Origin: Antedon mediterranea
Lineage: Eukaryota > Echinodermata > Crinoidea > Comatulida > Antedonidae
Reading direction: 5' to 3'
NCBI RefSeq assembly: GCF_964355755.1
Contig: NC_092673.1
Coordinates: forward strand, 10,733,001 to 10,797,000
Length of the DNA stretch: 64,000 nt
The notes beneath the pieces were generated by a model. The model worked only from the letters and a program-made list of their open reading frames with translations, made no database searches and was not told where the DNA came from. Shown here piece by piece: positions 48,283 through 60,003 of this stretch; positions within the stretch are counted from its first letter, which is position 1; every line of letters begins with the position of its first letter. The translations under genes and the position numbers were made by a program.

Positions 48283-51200
48283 CTAACCTTTCAGAAACGA
48301 GAACTAGCCAGCGATGCAGCTAAATACAAGCTTGACATTCTCGGGGTCCAATCGCACCACCTGGCGGGTAGCGATGTCATTCAAATCAGGCCTGACGATA
48401 ACAAAGGCAGATATGATTTCTTCTACACTGGACCCGCAAACAACACAAGACATGGCGTTGGAATTCTAGTTGAGAGCAGTTTTAAAGCAGAATTTAAGGA
48501 AATATCGGAGAGAGTAATTACAGCCCGAATCAACATAGAAAGTAGAGGAGGTAAGCCTTGGTCGAGGCGTAGGCCAAAACCCAGGAATGTACTTTTCGTA
48601 TGCGCATATGCACCTACTTTAGAACATAGTGAACAACAACCTTGGGATAGAGATAGGTTCTATGACGAAGTACAAGAAGCATTAAATGAAGCAAAAAACA
48701 GAGATATCCTAATATTAGCTGGAGATATGAATGCAAAAACGGGGGACAGCCATCATGATTACCTACAATGTGTCGGAAGATATGGTAAAGGAAAAACGAA
48801 CAATAATGGAACTCAGCTAGTTGAATGTGCACTAAGAAATAATCTATTACTAACAAATACCATGTTTAAACATAAGATGTCACATAGGACTACGTGGGAA
48901 TGCCCGCAGAGACGCGATCAGCATAACGATCAGAAGAGTGGAGAGATCAGACGCAACCCCTACAGAAACCAGATCGATTACATTCTAGTTAAGAATTCAC
49001 ACATGAAGCTAGTCACTAACGCAAGAGCATACAGTGGTACGAGAACATACACTGATCATAGATTAGTCAAGACAACTTTAACACTACAATGGTATAAATT
49101 AAATAGTAACGCTAAGAAAACCAAACAAATAGATGTGTCAAAACTTCAAGCACAACAAAACAGACAAACATATCAAAGAGAGGTATCGAGATGTATACAA
49201 TCTGTAAACATCCAGGACCTGGAACCACAAGAGAAATGGACCAAATTAACGACAGTCTTTCAGAATGTAGCATTGGAAGTGGTTGGTTACAGGAAAGCAA
49301 AGTCTAAATCAAACAATAAATATATACAAGAGTTATCGAAGAAGCAGAAACAGTTGAGGTGCGACATAAATTCATCAAATGACAAATCTAAGAAAACAAA
49401 ACTTAGAAAAGAAAGAAATCAAATCATAAAGAATATTCATACTGAACTTAATAAAGAAAAAGAAGACACACTAAAAGAAAAGATAGCTGAAATTGAAAAA
49501 TTCAAAGATGACTCAACAAGAATATACCAAGCAGTAAAAAACCTAAAACTTAACGAAAATAAAAGACTTGTGGTAGAAACAGAGTTCGGTATAACAACAA
49601 ACGAAGAAGAGCAGGTAGAAATAATTAGCAATTTCTTTGAAAACGTCTATCACAAATCACAAGAAAAACCTATAAACGAAAACATTAAACCTATTGAAAT
49701 GAAGTCTCCCTTTACAGGTGATGAAGTTGCCAAAGCAGCGAAATGCTTAAAAAATAATAAAAGCCCAGGAAGTGACCAAGTATACTCTGAAATGGTAAAA
49801 TATGCACCTATAGAAGTTTTTAACCACATAGCAGAAATATATAACCAAACAGCTAAAACAGGAAACATACCTAAAGAAATCAACGAAGGCATATTGCATC
49901 CAATACCGAAACCAGGCAAGAAAAAAGGTCCACCAAAAAACATCCGACCCATCATCCTACTGTCGGTTCTTAGGAAAATGCTAGCAATATGCTTACTAAA
50001 TAGGATAAATGACAGATTAGATGAACATGTCCCTGTAACACAGGCCGCGTATCGCAGAGGACGAAGCACTACCGAACATGTACATACATGCAAAATGTTA
50101 GCAGAAAAGGCAATTGCGTCATCTAACTACGAAATAATATTACTACTACTTGACATGACCAGTGCATTTGACACGGTGCGGAGGAATACTCTATTCGACA
50201 TACTGACACATATATTACAAGATGATGAACTACACATGTTGAAAGTTTTGATAAACAATGTAAAATTAAGCGTTCGAATTGGAAAACAGACAGGAAAATT
50301 GTTTACTACTACACTAGGAGTACCACAAGGTGACTGTATGTCTCCAATACTGTTCACACTATACCTAGCAAAGGCACTCAAATCAGCAAACACAACACCA
50401 CTACCCCTACAACAGCTTAATATCCAGATGCAGTATGCAGATGACATTTCATTTATTAGCGACTCAAAAGAACACATAACTAAAATAAAGAAAAATGTAA
50501 CAGAGAAATTAGCAGAATTCAATCTAAAGATAAACGAAAGTAAAACAGAAGAATACCTAATAGGAAGAAACACCGATAGTAAATGGGAAGAGTGCAAATA
50601 CCTCGGTAGTAACTTGGACACAGAAAAAGACATTAAAAGAAGAAAATCACTAGCAGCTATGGCATATAACAAGCTGAAGCCGTCGCTAGAACACAACACG
50701 ATGTCTATAGACGTGAAATCCCGTTTGTTTGACGCATACATAGCAAGTATTTTCTTATATAACAGTGAACTCTGGGTACTAAACAAAAAATTACAAGAGA
50801 GTATAGATATATATCACAGGAAAATGTTGCGAAAGATGATAGATATTAAATTAACAGATAGAGTGTGTAACACGAAAATATACGAGATAACAAAACAAGA
50901 AGAATGGAGTAAAAGAATTAAACGAAGGAGACTAAAATGTAACAGAGAAATTAGCAGAATTCAATCTAAAGATAAACGAAAGTAAAACAGAAGAATACCT
51001 AATAGGAAGAAACACCGATAGTAAATGGGAAGAGTGCAAATACCTCGGTAGTAACTTGGACACAGAAAAAGACATTAAAAGAAGAAAATCACTAGCAGCT
51101 ATGGCATATAACAAGCTGAAGCCGTCGCTAGAACACAACACGATGTCTATAGACGTGAAATCCCGTTTGTTTGACGCATACATAGCAAGTATTTTCTTAT

Positions 51201-51616
51201 ATAACAGTGAACTCTGGGTACTAAACAAAAAATTACAAGAGAGTATAGATATATATCACAGGAAAATGTTGCGAAAGATGATAGATATTAAATTAACAGA
51301 CAGAGTGTGTAACACGAAAATATACGAGATAACAAAACAAGAAGAATGGAGTAAAAGAATTAAACGAAGGAGACTAAAATGGTATGGACACATAATTAGA
51401 TTACCGGATGATACCCCAATCAAACAAACAATGAAGGAAACTAACAGGAAAGTAAAACGACCCGTAGGAAGACCAAGAAATAACTGGATGAATCAAATAA
51501 AGAAAGACTTACAAGGACTAGTAGACACTAACACAATAACAAACCATCCTGCCATAAACAGAAAAAAATGGAAACAAATTGTGGAAAGCGTAATGTCGGA
51601 AGACGAAAAACGTTAG
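48283..51616 (+). pseudogene. RTE-like LINE endonuclease-reverse transcriptase, truncated at the 5' end and broken by a duplication
   Basis: The frame opens at 48283 and runs to a stop at 50983-50985; the C-terminal part continues in another frame to 51616. Endonuclease motifs: H-G-V-G-I-L-V, C-A-Y-A-P-T, A-G-D-M-N-A-K-T-G, N-Q-I-D-Y-I-L-V, T-D-H-R-L-V. RT motifs: N-N-K-S-P-G-S-D, I-R-P-I-I-L-L-S, L-L-D-M-T-S-A-F-D, G-V-P-Q-G-D-C-M-S-P, and catalytic Y-A-D-D at 50434-50445. C-terminal: R-R-L-K-W-Y-G-H, then G-R-P-R. The first endonuclease strand is missing, and the motif usually containing Q-E-T reads Q-S-H-H. The Met at 48727 is internal to the endonuclease. The clade (RTE, RTEX or relative) is not certain. 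Confidence 0.85.
50498..51381 (+). repeat. 442-bp direct tandem duplication inside the RTE-like LINE
   Basis: 50498-50939 is repeated at 50940-51381. I see one difference (acagatag versus acagacag). The junction has short homology (AAAATG). 442 is not a multiple of three, so the second copy changes frame and creates the stop at 50983. The second copy then reads on correctly into R-R-L-K-W-Y-G-H. Near-identity means a recent event or an assembly error. Confidence 0.85.
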
Positions 51617-51757
51617 CAACAACAATGTTTATCACTATGAGTTCAACACCAAATAAAAGTCCAAATATTGTCAAATAATAACAACAATTAAGAGATATCT
51701 TTCAAGTAGCGTACTGGTTGCGCTTCATTGTTCCTAGATTGCATTAACCAAATTTCT
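51617..51757 (+). other. 3' flank of the RTE-like LINE
   Basis: 140 bp of probable 3' UTR after the stop, with no poly(A) tail. It passes directly into the CT-rich minisatellite at 'cttcgatctatctc'. RTE-type elements often end in short tandem repeats, so the minisatellite may have grown from the LINE tail (inference). Confidence 0.45.
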
Positions 51758-53010
51758 TCGATCTATCTCTCTCTCGCTGATCTATCTCTCTCTCTCGCTG
51801 ATCTATCTCTCTCTCGCTGATCTATCTCTCTCTCGCTGATCTATCTCTCTCTCGCTGATCTATCTCTCTCTCGCTGATCTATCTCTCTCTCGCTGATCTA
51901 TCTCTCTCTCGCTGATCTATCTCTCTCTCGCTGATCTATCTGTCTCTCGCTGATCTATCTCTCTCTCGCTGATCTATCTCTCTCTCTCGCTGATCTATCT
52001 CTCTCTCTCTCTCTCTGTCGCTGATCTATCTCTCTCTCTCTCGCTGATCTATCTCTCTCTCTCGCTGATATAGCTCTCTCTCGCTGATCTCCCTCTCTCT
52101 CTCTGATCTATCTCTCTCTCTCTCCCGCTGATCTATCTCTCTCTCTCTCTCGCTGATCTATCTCTCTCTCTCGCTGATCTCTCTCTCTCTCGCTGATCTA
52201 TCACTCTCTCGCTGATCTATCTCTCTCTCGCTGATCTATCTCTCTCTCGCTGATCTATCTCTCTCTCGCTGATCTATCTCTCTCTCTTGCTGATCTATCT
52301 CTCTTGCTGATCTATCTCTCTCTCGCTTATCTATCTGTCTCTCGCTGATCTATCTCTCTCTCGCTGATCTATCTCTCTCTCGCTGATCTATCTGTCTCTC
52401 GCTGATCTATCTCTCTCTCGCTGATCTATCTCTCTCTCTCGCTGATCTATCTCTCTCTCTCTCTCTCTGTCGCTGATCTATCTCTCTCTCTCTCGCTGAT
52501 CTATCTCTCTCTCTCGCTGATATAGCTCTCTCTCGCTGATCTCCCTCTCTCTCTCTGATCTATCTCTCTCTCTCTCCCGCTGATCTATCTCTCTCTCTCT
52601 CTCGCTGATCTATCTCTCTCTCTCGCTGATCTCTCTCTCTCTCGCTGATCTATCACTCTCTCGCTGATCTATCTCTCTCTCGCTGATCTATCTCTCTCTC
52701 GCTGATCTATCTCTCTCTCGCTGATCTATCTCTCTCTCTTGCTGATCTATCTCTCTTGCTGATCTATCTCTCTCTCGCTTATCTATCTGTCTCTCGCTGA
52801 TCTATCTCTCTCTCGCTGATCTATCTCTCTCTCTCGCTGATCTATCTCTCTCTCTCTCTCTGTCGCTGATCTATCTCTCTCTCTCTCGCTGATCTATCTC
52901 TCTCTCTCTCGCTGATATATCTCTCTCTCGCTGATCTATCTATCTCTCTCTCGCTGATCTATCTATCTCTCTCTCGCTGATCTATCTCTCTTTCGCTGAT
53001 CTATCTGTAA
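51758..53010 (+). repeat. 19-bp CT-rich minisatellite, block 1
   Basis: The modal unit is CTGATCTATCTCTCTCTCG (19 bp), and length varies through the CT run. A ~450-bp stretch is repeated inside the block: the rare variant 'gctgatatagctctc' is near 52065 and 52517, followed each time by 'gctgatctccctctc'. No coding. Confidence 0.9.
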
Positions 53011-56000
53011 TTTTTGAATTTTAAAAAGTGGAAATTTTAGTAATTTTTCGAAATAATTCCTATGGTCCCCCCCAGGGAAATTTTCCCAAAAATGGCCAAA
53101 TTTTAACCCTTTTATATGGCTCTATAAGATGATGTTAGCACAATATATTTGTAAAAATGGCAATATTATAGCATAATTATTGAATTTTAAAAAGTGGGAA
53201 TTTTGGCCATTTTTCGACCCTTTTATTTTTTTGACATAACTAGCTGCTATGTCTCTATAAGATAATGTTAACACAATATATTTATATAAATTTCAATATT
53301 ATAGCATAATTTTCGAATTTTAGAAATTGGAAATTTTGTCAATTTTTCGAAAAAATTCCTATGGCCCCCCACAGGAAAATTTTCGAAAAATGGAAAAATT
53401 TCGATCCTTTTATTTTTTGACATAACTCGTTACTATGGCTCTATAAGATGATGATAACACAATATAATATGTGCATAAATGGCAATATTATAGCCTAATT
53501 ATTGAATTTTAAAAGGTTGACATTTTGGACATTTTTCGAAAAAAATTCTATGGTCCCCCGGAGGAAAATCTTCGAAAAATAGCCAAATTTCGACCCTTTT
53601 ATTTTTTGACATAACTAGTGACTCTGGCTGTATAAGATCATGTTAGCAAAATATATCTGTATAAATGGCAATATTATAGCATAATTATTTAATTTTAAAA
53701 AATGGAAAATGTTGAAATTTTTCGACTCTTTTATTTTTTTGACATAACTAGCTGCTATGTCTCTATAAGATGATGTTAGCATAATATATTTGCATAAATG
53801 GCAATATTATAGCATAATTTTCGAATTTTAAAAAGTGGAAATTTTTGCCATTTTTCAAAAAAATTCCTATGGTCCCCCCTCAGAAAAATTTTCGAAAAAT
53901 GGCAAAATTTTGACCCTTTTATTTGTTGACATAACTAGTAACTATAGCTCTATCAGATGATGTTAACACAATGTGCATAAATGGCAATATTATAGCATAA
54001 TTTTCGAATTTTAGAAATTTGAAATTTGGTCAATTTTTCGAAAAAATTCCTATAGTCCCCCGCATGAACATTTTCGAAAAATGGCAAAATTTCAACCCTT
54101 TTATTTTTTGAAATAATTCTTTACTATGGCTCTATAAGATGATGTTAGCAAAATTTATCTGTATGAATGGCAATATCATAACATAATTATTTAATTTTTA
54201 AAAGTGGAAAATGTTGGCATTTTTCGACCCTTTTATTTTTTTGACATAACTAGTTACGATGGCTCTATAAGATGATGTTAACACAATATATGTGCATAAA
54301 TGGCAATATTATAACATAATTATTGAATTTGAAAAAGTTGAAAATTTTGCCATTTTTCGAAAAAAAATCATATAGTCCCCCGCAGGGAAATTTTCGAAAA
54401 ATTGCCAAATTTCGACCCTTTTATTTTTTGACATAACTCGTTACTATGGCTTTATAAGATGATGTTAACACAATATATGTGCAGAAATGGCAATATTATA
54501 GCCTAATTATTGAATTTTAAACGGTGGACATTTTGGTTAATGTTAGCAAAATATATCTGTATAAATTTCAACATTATAGCATAATTTTTGAATTTTGAAA
54601 AGTGGAAATTTTTTGCCATTTTTCGAAAAAAAACCTATGGTCCCCCGCTGGAAAATTTTCTAAAAATGGCCCAATTTTCACCCTTTTATTTTTTGACATA
54701 ACTAGTTACTATGGCTCTATAAGATAATGTTAGCACAAAATATTTGCAAAAATGGCAATATTATAGCATAATTATTGAATTTTAAAAAGTGGGAATTTTT
54801 ACCATTTTTCGACCCTTTTATTTTGTTGACACAACTAGCTGCTATGTCTCTATAAGATGATGTTAGCACAATATATTTGCATAAATGGCAATATTATAGC
54901 ATAATTATAGAATTTTAAAAATTGGAAATTTTGGACCTTTTTCGAAAAAAAAAATCCTATGGTAAAATTTTTGCCATTTTCGACCCTTTTATATTTTGAC
55001 ATAAGTAGTTGCTATGGCTCTATAAGATGATGTCAGCACAATATATGTGCATAAATGGCAATATTATAGCATAATTTTTGAATTTTAAAAAGTGGAAATT
55101 TTAGTCATTTTTCGAAAAAAATCCTATGGTCCCCTATAAGATGATGTTAGCACAATATATTTGTAAAAATGGCAATATTATAGCATAATTATTGAATTTT
55201 AAAAAGTGGGAATTTTGGCCATTTTTCGACCCTTTTATTTTTTTGACATAACTAGCTGCTATGTCTCTATAAGATGATGTTAACACAATATATTTGCATA
55301 AATGCCAATATTATAGCATAATTATAGAATTTTAAAAAGTGGAGATTTTGGCAATTTTTCGAAAAAATTCCTATGGTCCCCAGCAGGGAAATTCTCGAAA
55401 AATGGCCAAATTTTTATCCTTTTATTTTTTGACATAACTAGTTACTATGGCTCTATAAGATGATGTTAGCACAATATATTTGCATAAATGACAATATTAT
55501 AGCATAATTTTTGAATTTTAAAAAATGGAAATTTTTGCCATTTTTCGAAAAAATTCCTATGGTCCCCAGCATGGAAATTTTCGAAAAATGGCCAAATTTT
55601 GATCCTTTTATTTTTCACATAACTAGTTACTATGGCTCTATAAGATGATGTTAACACAATATATTTGAATAAATGGCAATACTATAGCATAATTTTTGAA
55701 TTTTAAACAATGGAAATTTTGACCATTTTTAAAAAAAAAATCCTATGGTCCCCCGCAGTGAAATTTTTCGAAAAATGGCCAAATTTCGACCCTTTTATTT
55801 CTTGACATAACTAGTTACTATGGCTCTATAAGATGATGTTAACACAATATATGCGCATAAATGGCAATATTATAGCCTAGTTATAGAATTTTGAAAATTG
55901 GAAATTTTTGCCATTTTTCGAAAAAAATTCCTATGGTCCCCCGCAGAGAAATTTTCGCAAAAATGGCCAAACTTCAAACCTTTTATTAGTCGCGTGGACG

Positions 56001-57193
56001 CGACTCTACAGTTCACTATGTCGGTCGGTCTGTCGGTCTGTCTGTCGGTCCGATATCACTTTGCGTTTTATCGCTTTTCTGTACTTTTTGAACTGTTTTG
56101 ATGTACAGAAAAGTTTTAAAGTACATTACTTTTTGAAAGTTCATTTATTTCTGAGAGCATGCAACTTATTATTTTTGGCCTTGTTTTTTGACATAACGAG
56201 TTACTATGGCTCTATAAGATGATGTTAACACAATATATGTGCATAAATGGCAATATTATAGCCTAATTATAGAATTTAAAAAGTGGAAATTTTGGTCGTT
56301 TTCGAAAAAAATCGTATGGTCCCCCGGAGGGAAATTGTCGCAAAAATGGCGAAATTTCAAACCTTTTATTTTTTGACATAACTAGTTACTATGGCTCTAT
56401 AAGTTGATGTTAAATGGTAGACATTTTGGTTACTTTGCGAAAAAATTCCTGTCGTCCCCTGAACGGAAATTTTCCGTAAATGGCCAAATTTCGACCCTTT
56501 TATTTTTTGACATAACTAGTTACTATGGCTATATAAGATGATGTTAGCACAATATATTTGCATAAATGGCAATATTATAGCATAATTATTTAATTTTCAT
56601 TTTTCAACCCTTTTACTTTTTGACATAACTAGTTACTATGTCTCTATAAGATGATGTTAGCACAATATAATATGTACATAACTGGCAATATTATAGTATA
56701 ATTATGGAATTTTTTAAATTGGAAATTTTGGCAATTTTTTGAAACGATTCCTATGGTCCCACAGAGGGAAATTTTCGATAATTGGCAAAATTTCGACCCT
56801 TTTATTTTTTGACATAACTAGTTACGATGGCTCTATAAGAAGATGTTAACACAATATATGACCATAAATGGAAATATTATAGCCTAATTATTTAATTTAA
56901 AATATTGGAAAATTTTTGCCATTTTCGACCCTTTTATATTTTGACATAAGTAGTTGCTATGGCTCTATAAGATGATGTTAGCACAATATATGTGCATAAA
57001 TGGCAATAATATAGCATAATTTTCGAATTTTAAAAAGGGGAAATTTTAGTAATTTTTCGAAAAAATTCCTATGGCCCAAGGAAATTTTCGCAAAAATGGC
57101 CAAATTCTAACCCTTTTATTTTTTGACATAACTAGTTACTGTTGCTCTATAAGATGATTTTAACATAATATATTTGCATAAATGCCAATATTA
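53011..57193. repeat. AT-rich satellite with ~185-bp and ~130-bp monomers (~24 copies)
   Basis: Repeated landmarks are 'ctctataagatgatgtta', 'ggcaatattatagcataatt', 'attcctatggtccccc' and 'cccttttattttttgacataac'. About a third of the monomers lack the ~50-bp part holding 'cctatggtccccc'; the breakpoints lie at repeated 'tttttcga', so short forms could arise by recombination between these words. Open frames across it are not conserved. A pearl-like fragment interrupts it at 55988. Confidence 0.85.
55988..56182 (-). mobile_element. Pearl/HINE-like element fragment inside the AT-rich satellite
   Basis: Begins with the hairpin AGTCGCG-tgga-CGCGACT, then 'agttcactatgtcggtcggtctgtc' and 'ggtccgatatcac'. 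This is the reverse complement of the right end of the element at 31640-31779. The satellite resumes at 'ttttttgacataac'. About 195 bp, inserted between T-rich bases, consistent with Helentron-type targets. The far end lacks the second terminus. Confidence 0.65.
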
Positions 57194-59018
57194 CTCTCTC
57201 TCGCTGATCTATCTCTCTCTCTCTCTCGCTGATCTATCTCTCTCTCGCTGATCTATCTCTCTCTGGCTGATCTATCTCTCTCTCTCTCTCTCTGATCTAT
57301 CTCTCTCTCGCAGATCTATCTCTCTCTCGCTGATCTATCTCTCTCTCGCTGATCTATCTCTCTCTCGCTGACCTATCTCCCTCTCGCTGATCTATCTCTC
57401 TCTCGCTGATCTAGCTCTCTCTCGCTGATCTATCTCTCTCTCTTGCTGATCTATCTCTCTCTCGCTGATCTATCTCTCTCTCGCTGATCTATCTCTCTCT
57501 CGCTGACCTATCTCCCTCTCGCTGATCTATCTCTCTCTCGCTGATCTATCTCTCTCTCGCCTATCTATCTATCTCTCTCTCGCTGATCTATCTCTCTCTC
57601 GCTGATCTATCTCTCTCTCGCTGATCTATCTATCTCTCTCTCGCTGATCTATCTCTCTCTCGCTGATCTATCTCTCTCTCGCTGACCTATCTCCCTCTCG
57701 CTGATCTATCTCTCTCTCGCTGATCTAGCTCTCTCTCTCGCTGATCTATCTCTCTCTCGCTGATCTATCTCTCTCTTGCTGATCTATCTCTCTCGCTGAT
57801 CTATCTCTCTCTCGCTGATCTATCTATCTCTCTCTCGCTGATCTATCTCTCTCTCGCTGATCTATCTATCTCTCTCTCACTGATCTATCTCTCTCTCGCT
57901 GATCTATATATCTCTCTCTCTCTCGCTGATCTATCTCTCACTCGCTGATCTATCTATCTCTCTCGCTGTTCTATCTATCTCTCTCTCGCTGATCTATCTA
58001 TCTCTCGCTGATATATCCATCTCTCTCTCTCGCTCATCTATCTCTCTCTCGCTGATCTATCTATCTCTCTCTCTCGCTGATCTATCTCTCTCTCGATGAT
58101 CTATCTATCTCTCTCTCGCTGATCTATCTCTCTCTCGCTGATCTATCTCTCTCTCGGTGATCTATCTCTCCCCCGCTGATCTATCTCTCTCTCGCTAATC
58201 TATCTCTCTCTCGCTGATCTATCTCTCTCTCTCGCTGATCTATCTCTCTCGCTGATCTATCTCTCTCTCGCTGATCTATCTCTCTCGCTGATCTATCTCT
58301 CTCTCGCTGATCTATCTCTCTCTCGCTTATATATATCTCTCTCTCGCTGATCTATCACTCTCTCTCGCTGATCTATCTCTCTCTCTCGCTGATCTATCTC
58401 TCTCTCTCTCTCGCTGAGCTATCTCTCTCTCGCGCTGATCTATCTCTCTCTCTCGCTGATCTATCTCTCTCTCTCTCTCTGATCTATCTCTCTCTCTCGC
58501 TGATCTATCTCTTTCTCTCGCTGATCTATCTCTCTCTCTCGCTGATCTATCTCTAGCTCTCTCTCGCTGATCTATCTCTCTCTCTGTCGCTGATCTATCT
58601 CTCTCTGTCGCTGATCTATCTCTCTCTCTCTCTGTCGCTGATCTATCTCTCTCTCGCTGCTCTATCTCTCCTCCTCGCTGATCTATCTCTCTCTCTCGCT
58701 GATCTATCTCTCTCTCTCTCTCTCGCTGATCTCTCTCTCTCTCTCTCTCTTGCTGATCTATCTCTCTCTCGCTGATCTCTCTCTCTCTCTCTCTCTCTCG
58801 CTGATCTATCTCTCTCGCTGATCTATCTCTCTCTCGCCGATCTATCTCTCTCTCGCTGATCCATCTCTCTCTCGCTGATCTATCTCTCTCTCTCTCGCTG
58901 ATCTATCTCTCTCTCGCTGATCTATCTATCTCTCTCTCTCGCTGATCTATCTCTCTCTCGCTGATCTATCTATCTCTCTCTCGCTGATCTATCTATCTCT
59001 CTCTCGCTGATCTACCTG
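57194..59018 (+). repeat. 19-bp CT-rich minisatellite, block 2
   Basis: Same unit and orientation as block 1, with more length variants (TATC insertions) and scattered point changes. It starts abruptly within a truncated AT-rich monomer ('ccaatattac') and ends at 'gatctacctgaaaaaac'. No coding. Confidence 0.9.
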
Positions 59019-59626
59019 AAAAAACTGTAATTTAAAGCAAAAAAATGGTCAAATTTTTTGGAAGCCAATGAGTTTTTGGGTAATTTAACTGTTTATTTTG
59101 TCTTTTTATAGGTTAAATAATTTTTCCCCGTTGTTTTTTCTTATGGAAGTGAACAACTTCATTAAAACTGCAAATTGGCCTATTTAAAGTCCGATTTTAA
59201 AAATCTTTATTTTTCATGATTTTGGGAGACAATATACATCTTTAATTTTAAAATAAAGTATATACATTTTATAAGATTAATAAATAATATTTTAAACGGC
59301 AAAATATTAAATAGCCCCATTACTACAATGTTACTTAAGTAGTAAGCAGGGCTCTATAAAAACCATTTTCCGATTTTTTAATATAAAATACATTATAATA
59401 AAAATTATTACTGAAGACGTAGATATTAAATTGTCAAAGTATGAATACTGATCATATCTGATATTTTCAGGGGTCCCTGATATTATAAAATACTATTAAT
59501 ATGATAGCAATAGAGACGGAGGCATGCTCAGCCCTAATAACTGAACCAATAACAAATGTACAAGATTCACGCGCTGTCATCATGTATAGCTTCACACTGT
59601 CTTGCCCTTTTTACGTTTAAACTCCG
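59019..59626. other. Low-feature AT-rich stretch between satellites
   Basis: 608 bp with no open frame of note, no repeat seen elsewhere in the window and no RNA-gene signature that I can recognise. Confidence 0.5.
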
Positions 59627-59705
59627 CCTTCTAATTTAAATGTTAAAACCGAGCCTACTCAAGCGTTTTTTAAAACATTTTGTCCGACGCTTGAGTAGGC
59701 AAGGC
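59627..59705. repeat. Inverted repeat at the left edge of palindromic array 2
   Basis: GCCTACTCAAGCG (about 59655-59667) and its inverse CGCTTGAGTAGGC (about 59688-59700) enclose ~20 bp. The equivalent flank of array 1 (47638-47693) has only the second arm, so one arm was gained or lost. Surrounding words 'cttctaatttaaatgtt' are shared, which shows that the two arrays have a common origin. Confidence 0.65.
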
Positions 59706-60003
59706 TAACAAAATTCATTTTGTCGCGACAAAATGAATTTTGTCTACACAGAATAAATTTTGTCTACACAGAATACATTTTGTCGCCAAAAAATGAATTT
59801 TGTCGTTACAGAATGAATTTTGCCTACACAGAATTAATTTTGTCCACACAGAATTAATTTTGTCTACACAAAATGAATTTTGTCGTTACAGAATGAATTT
59901 TGTCGCCACAAAATGAATTTTGTCGTTACGGAATGAATTTTGTCTACACAGAATTAATTTTGTCAACACAGAATTAATGTTGTCTACACAGAATGAATTT
60001 TGT
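59706..60003. repeat. 20-bp near-palindromic tandem array 2 (~15 units)
   Basis: Same dyad core and 4-bp spacers as 47694-48177, in the same orientation. It passes into the 86-bp satellite at 'gaattttgtcaagtttcatcg' without a spacer. Confidence 0.85.

Noticed and set aside
55898-56222. Two overlapping plus-strand frames across the satellite/pearl-like junction
   Set aside because: They span the border of an insertion and contain translated microsatellite; no coding signal.
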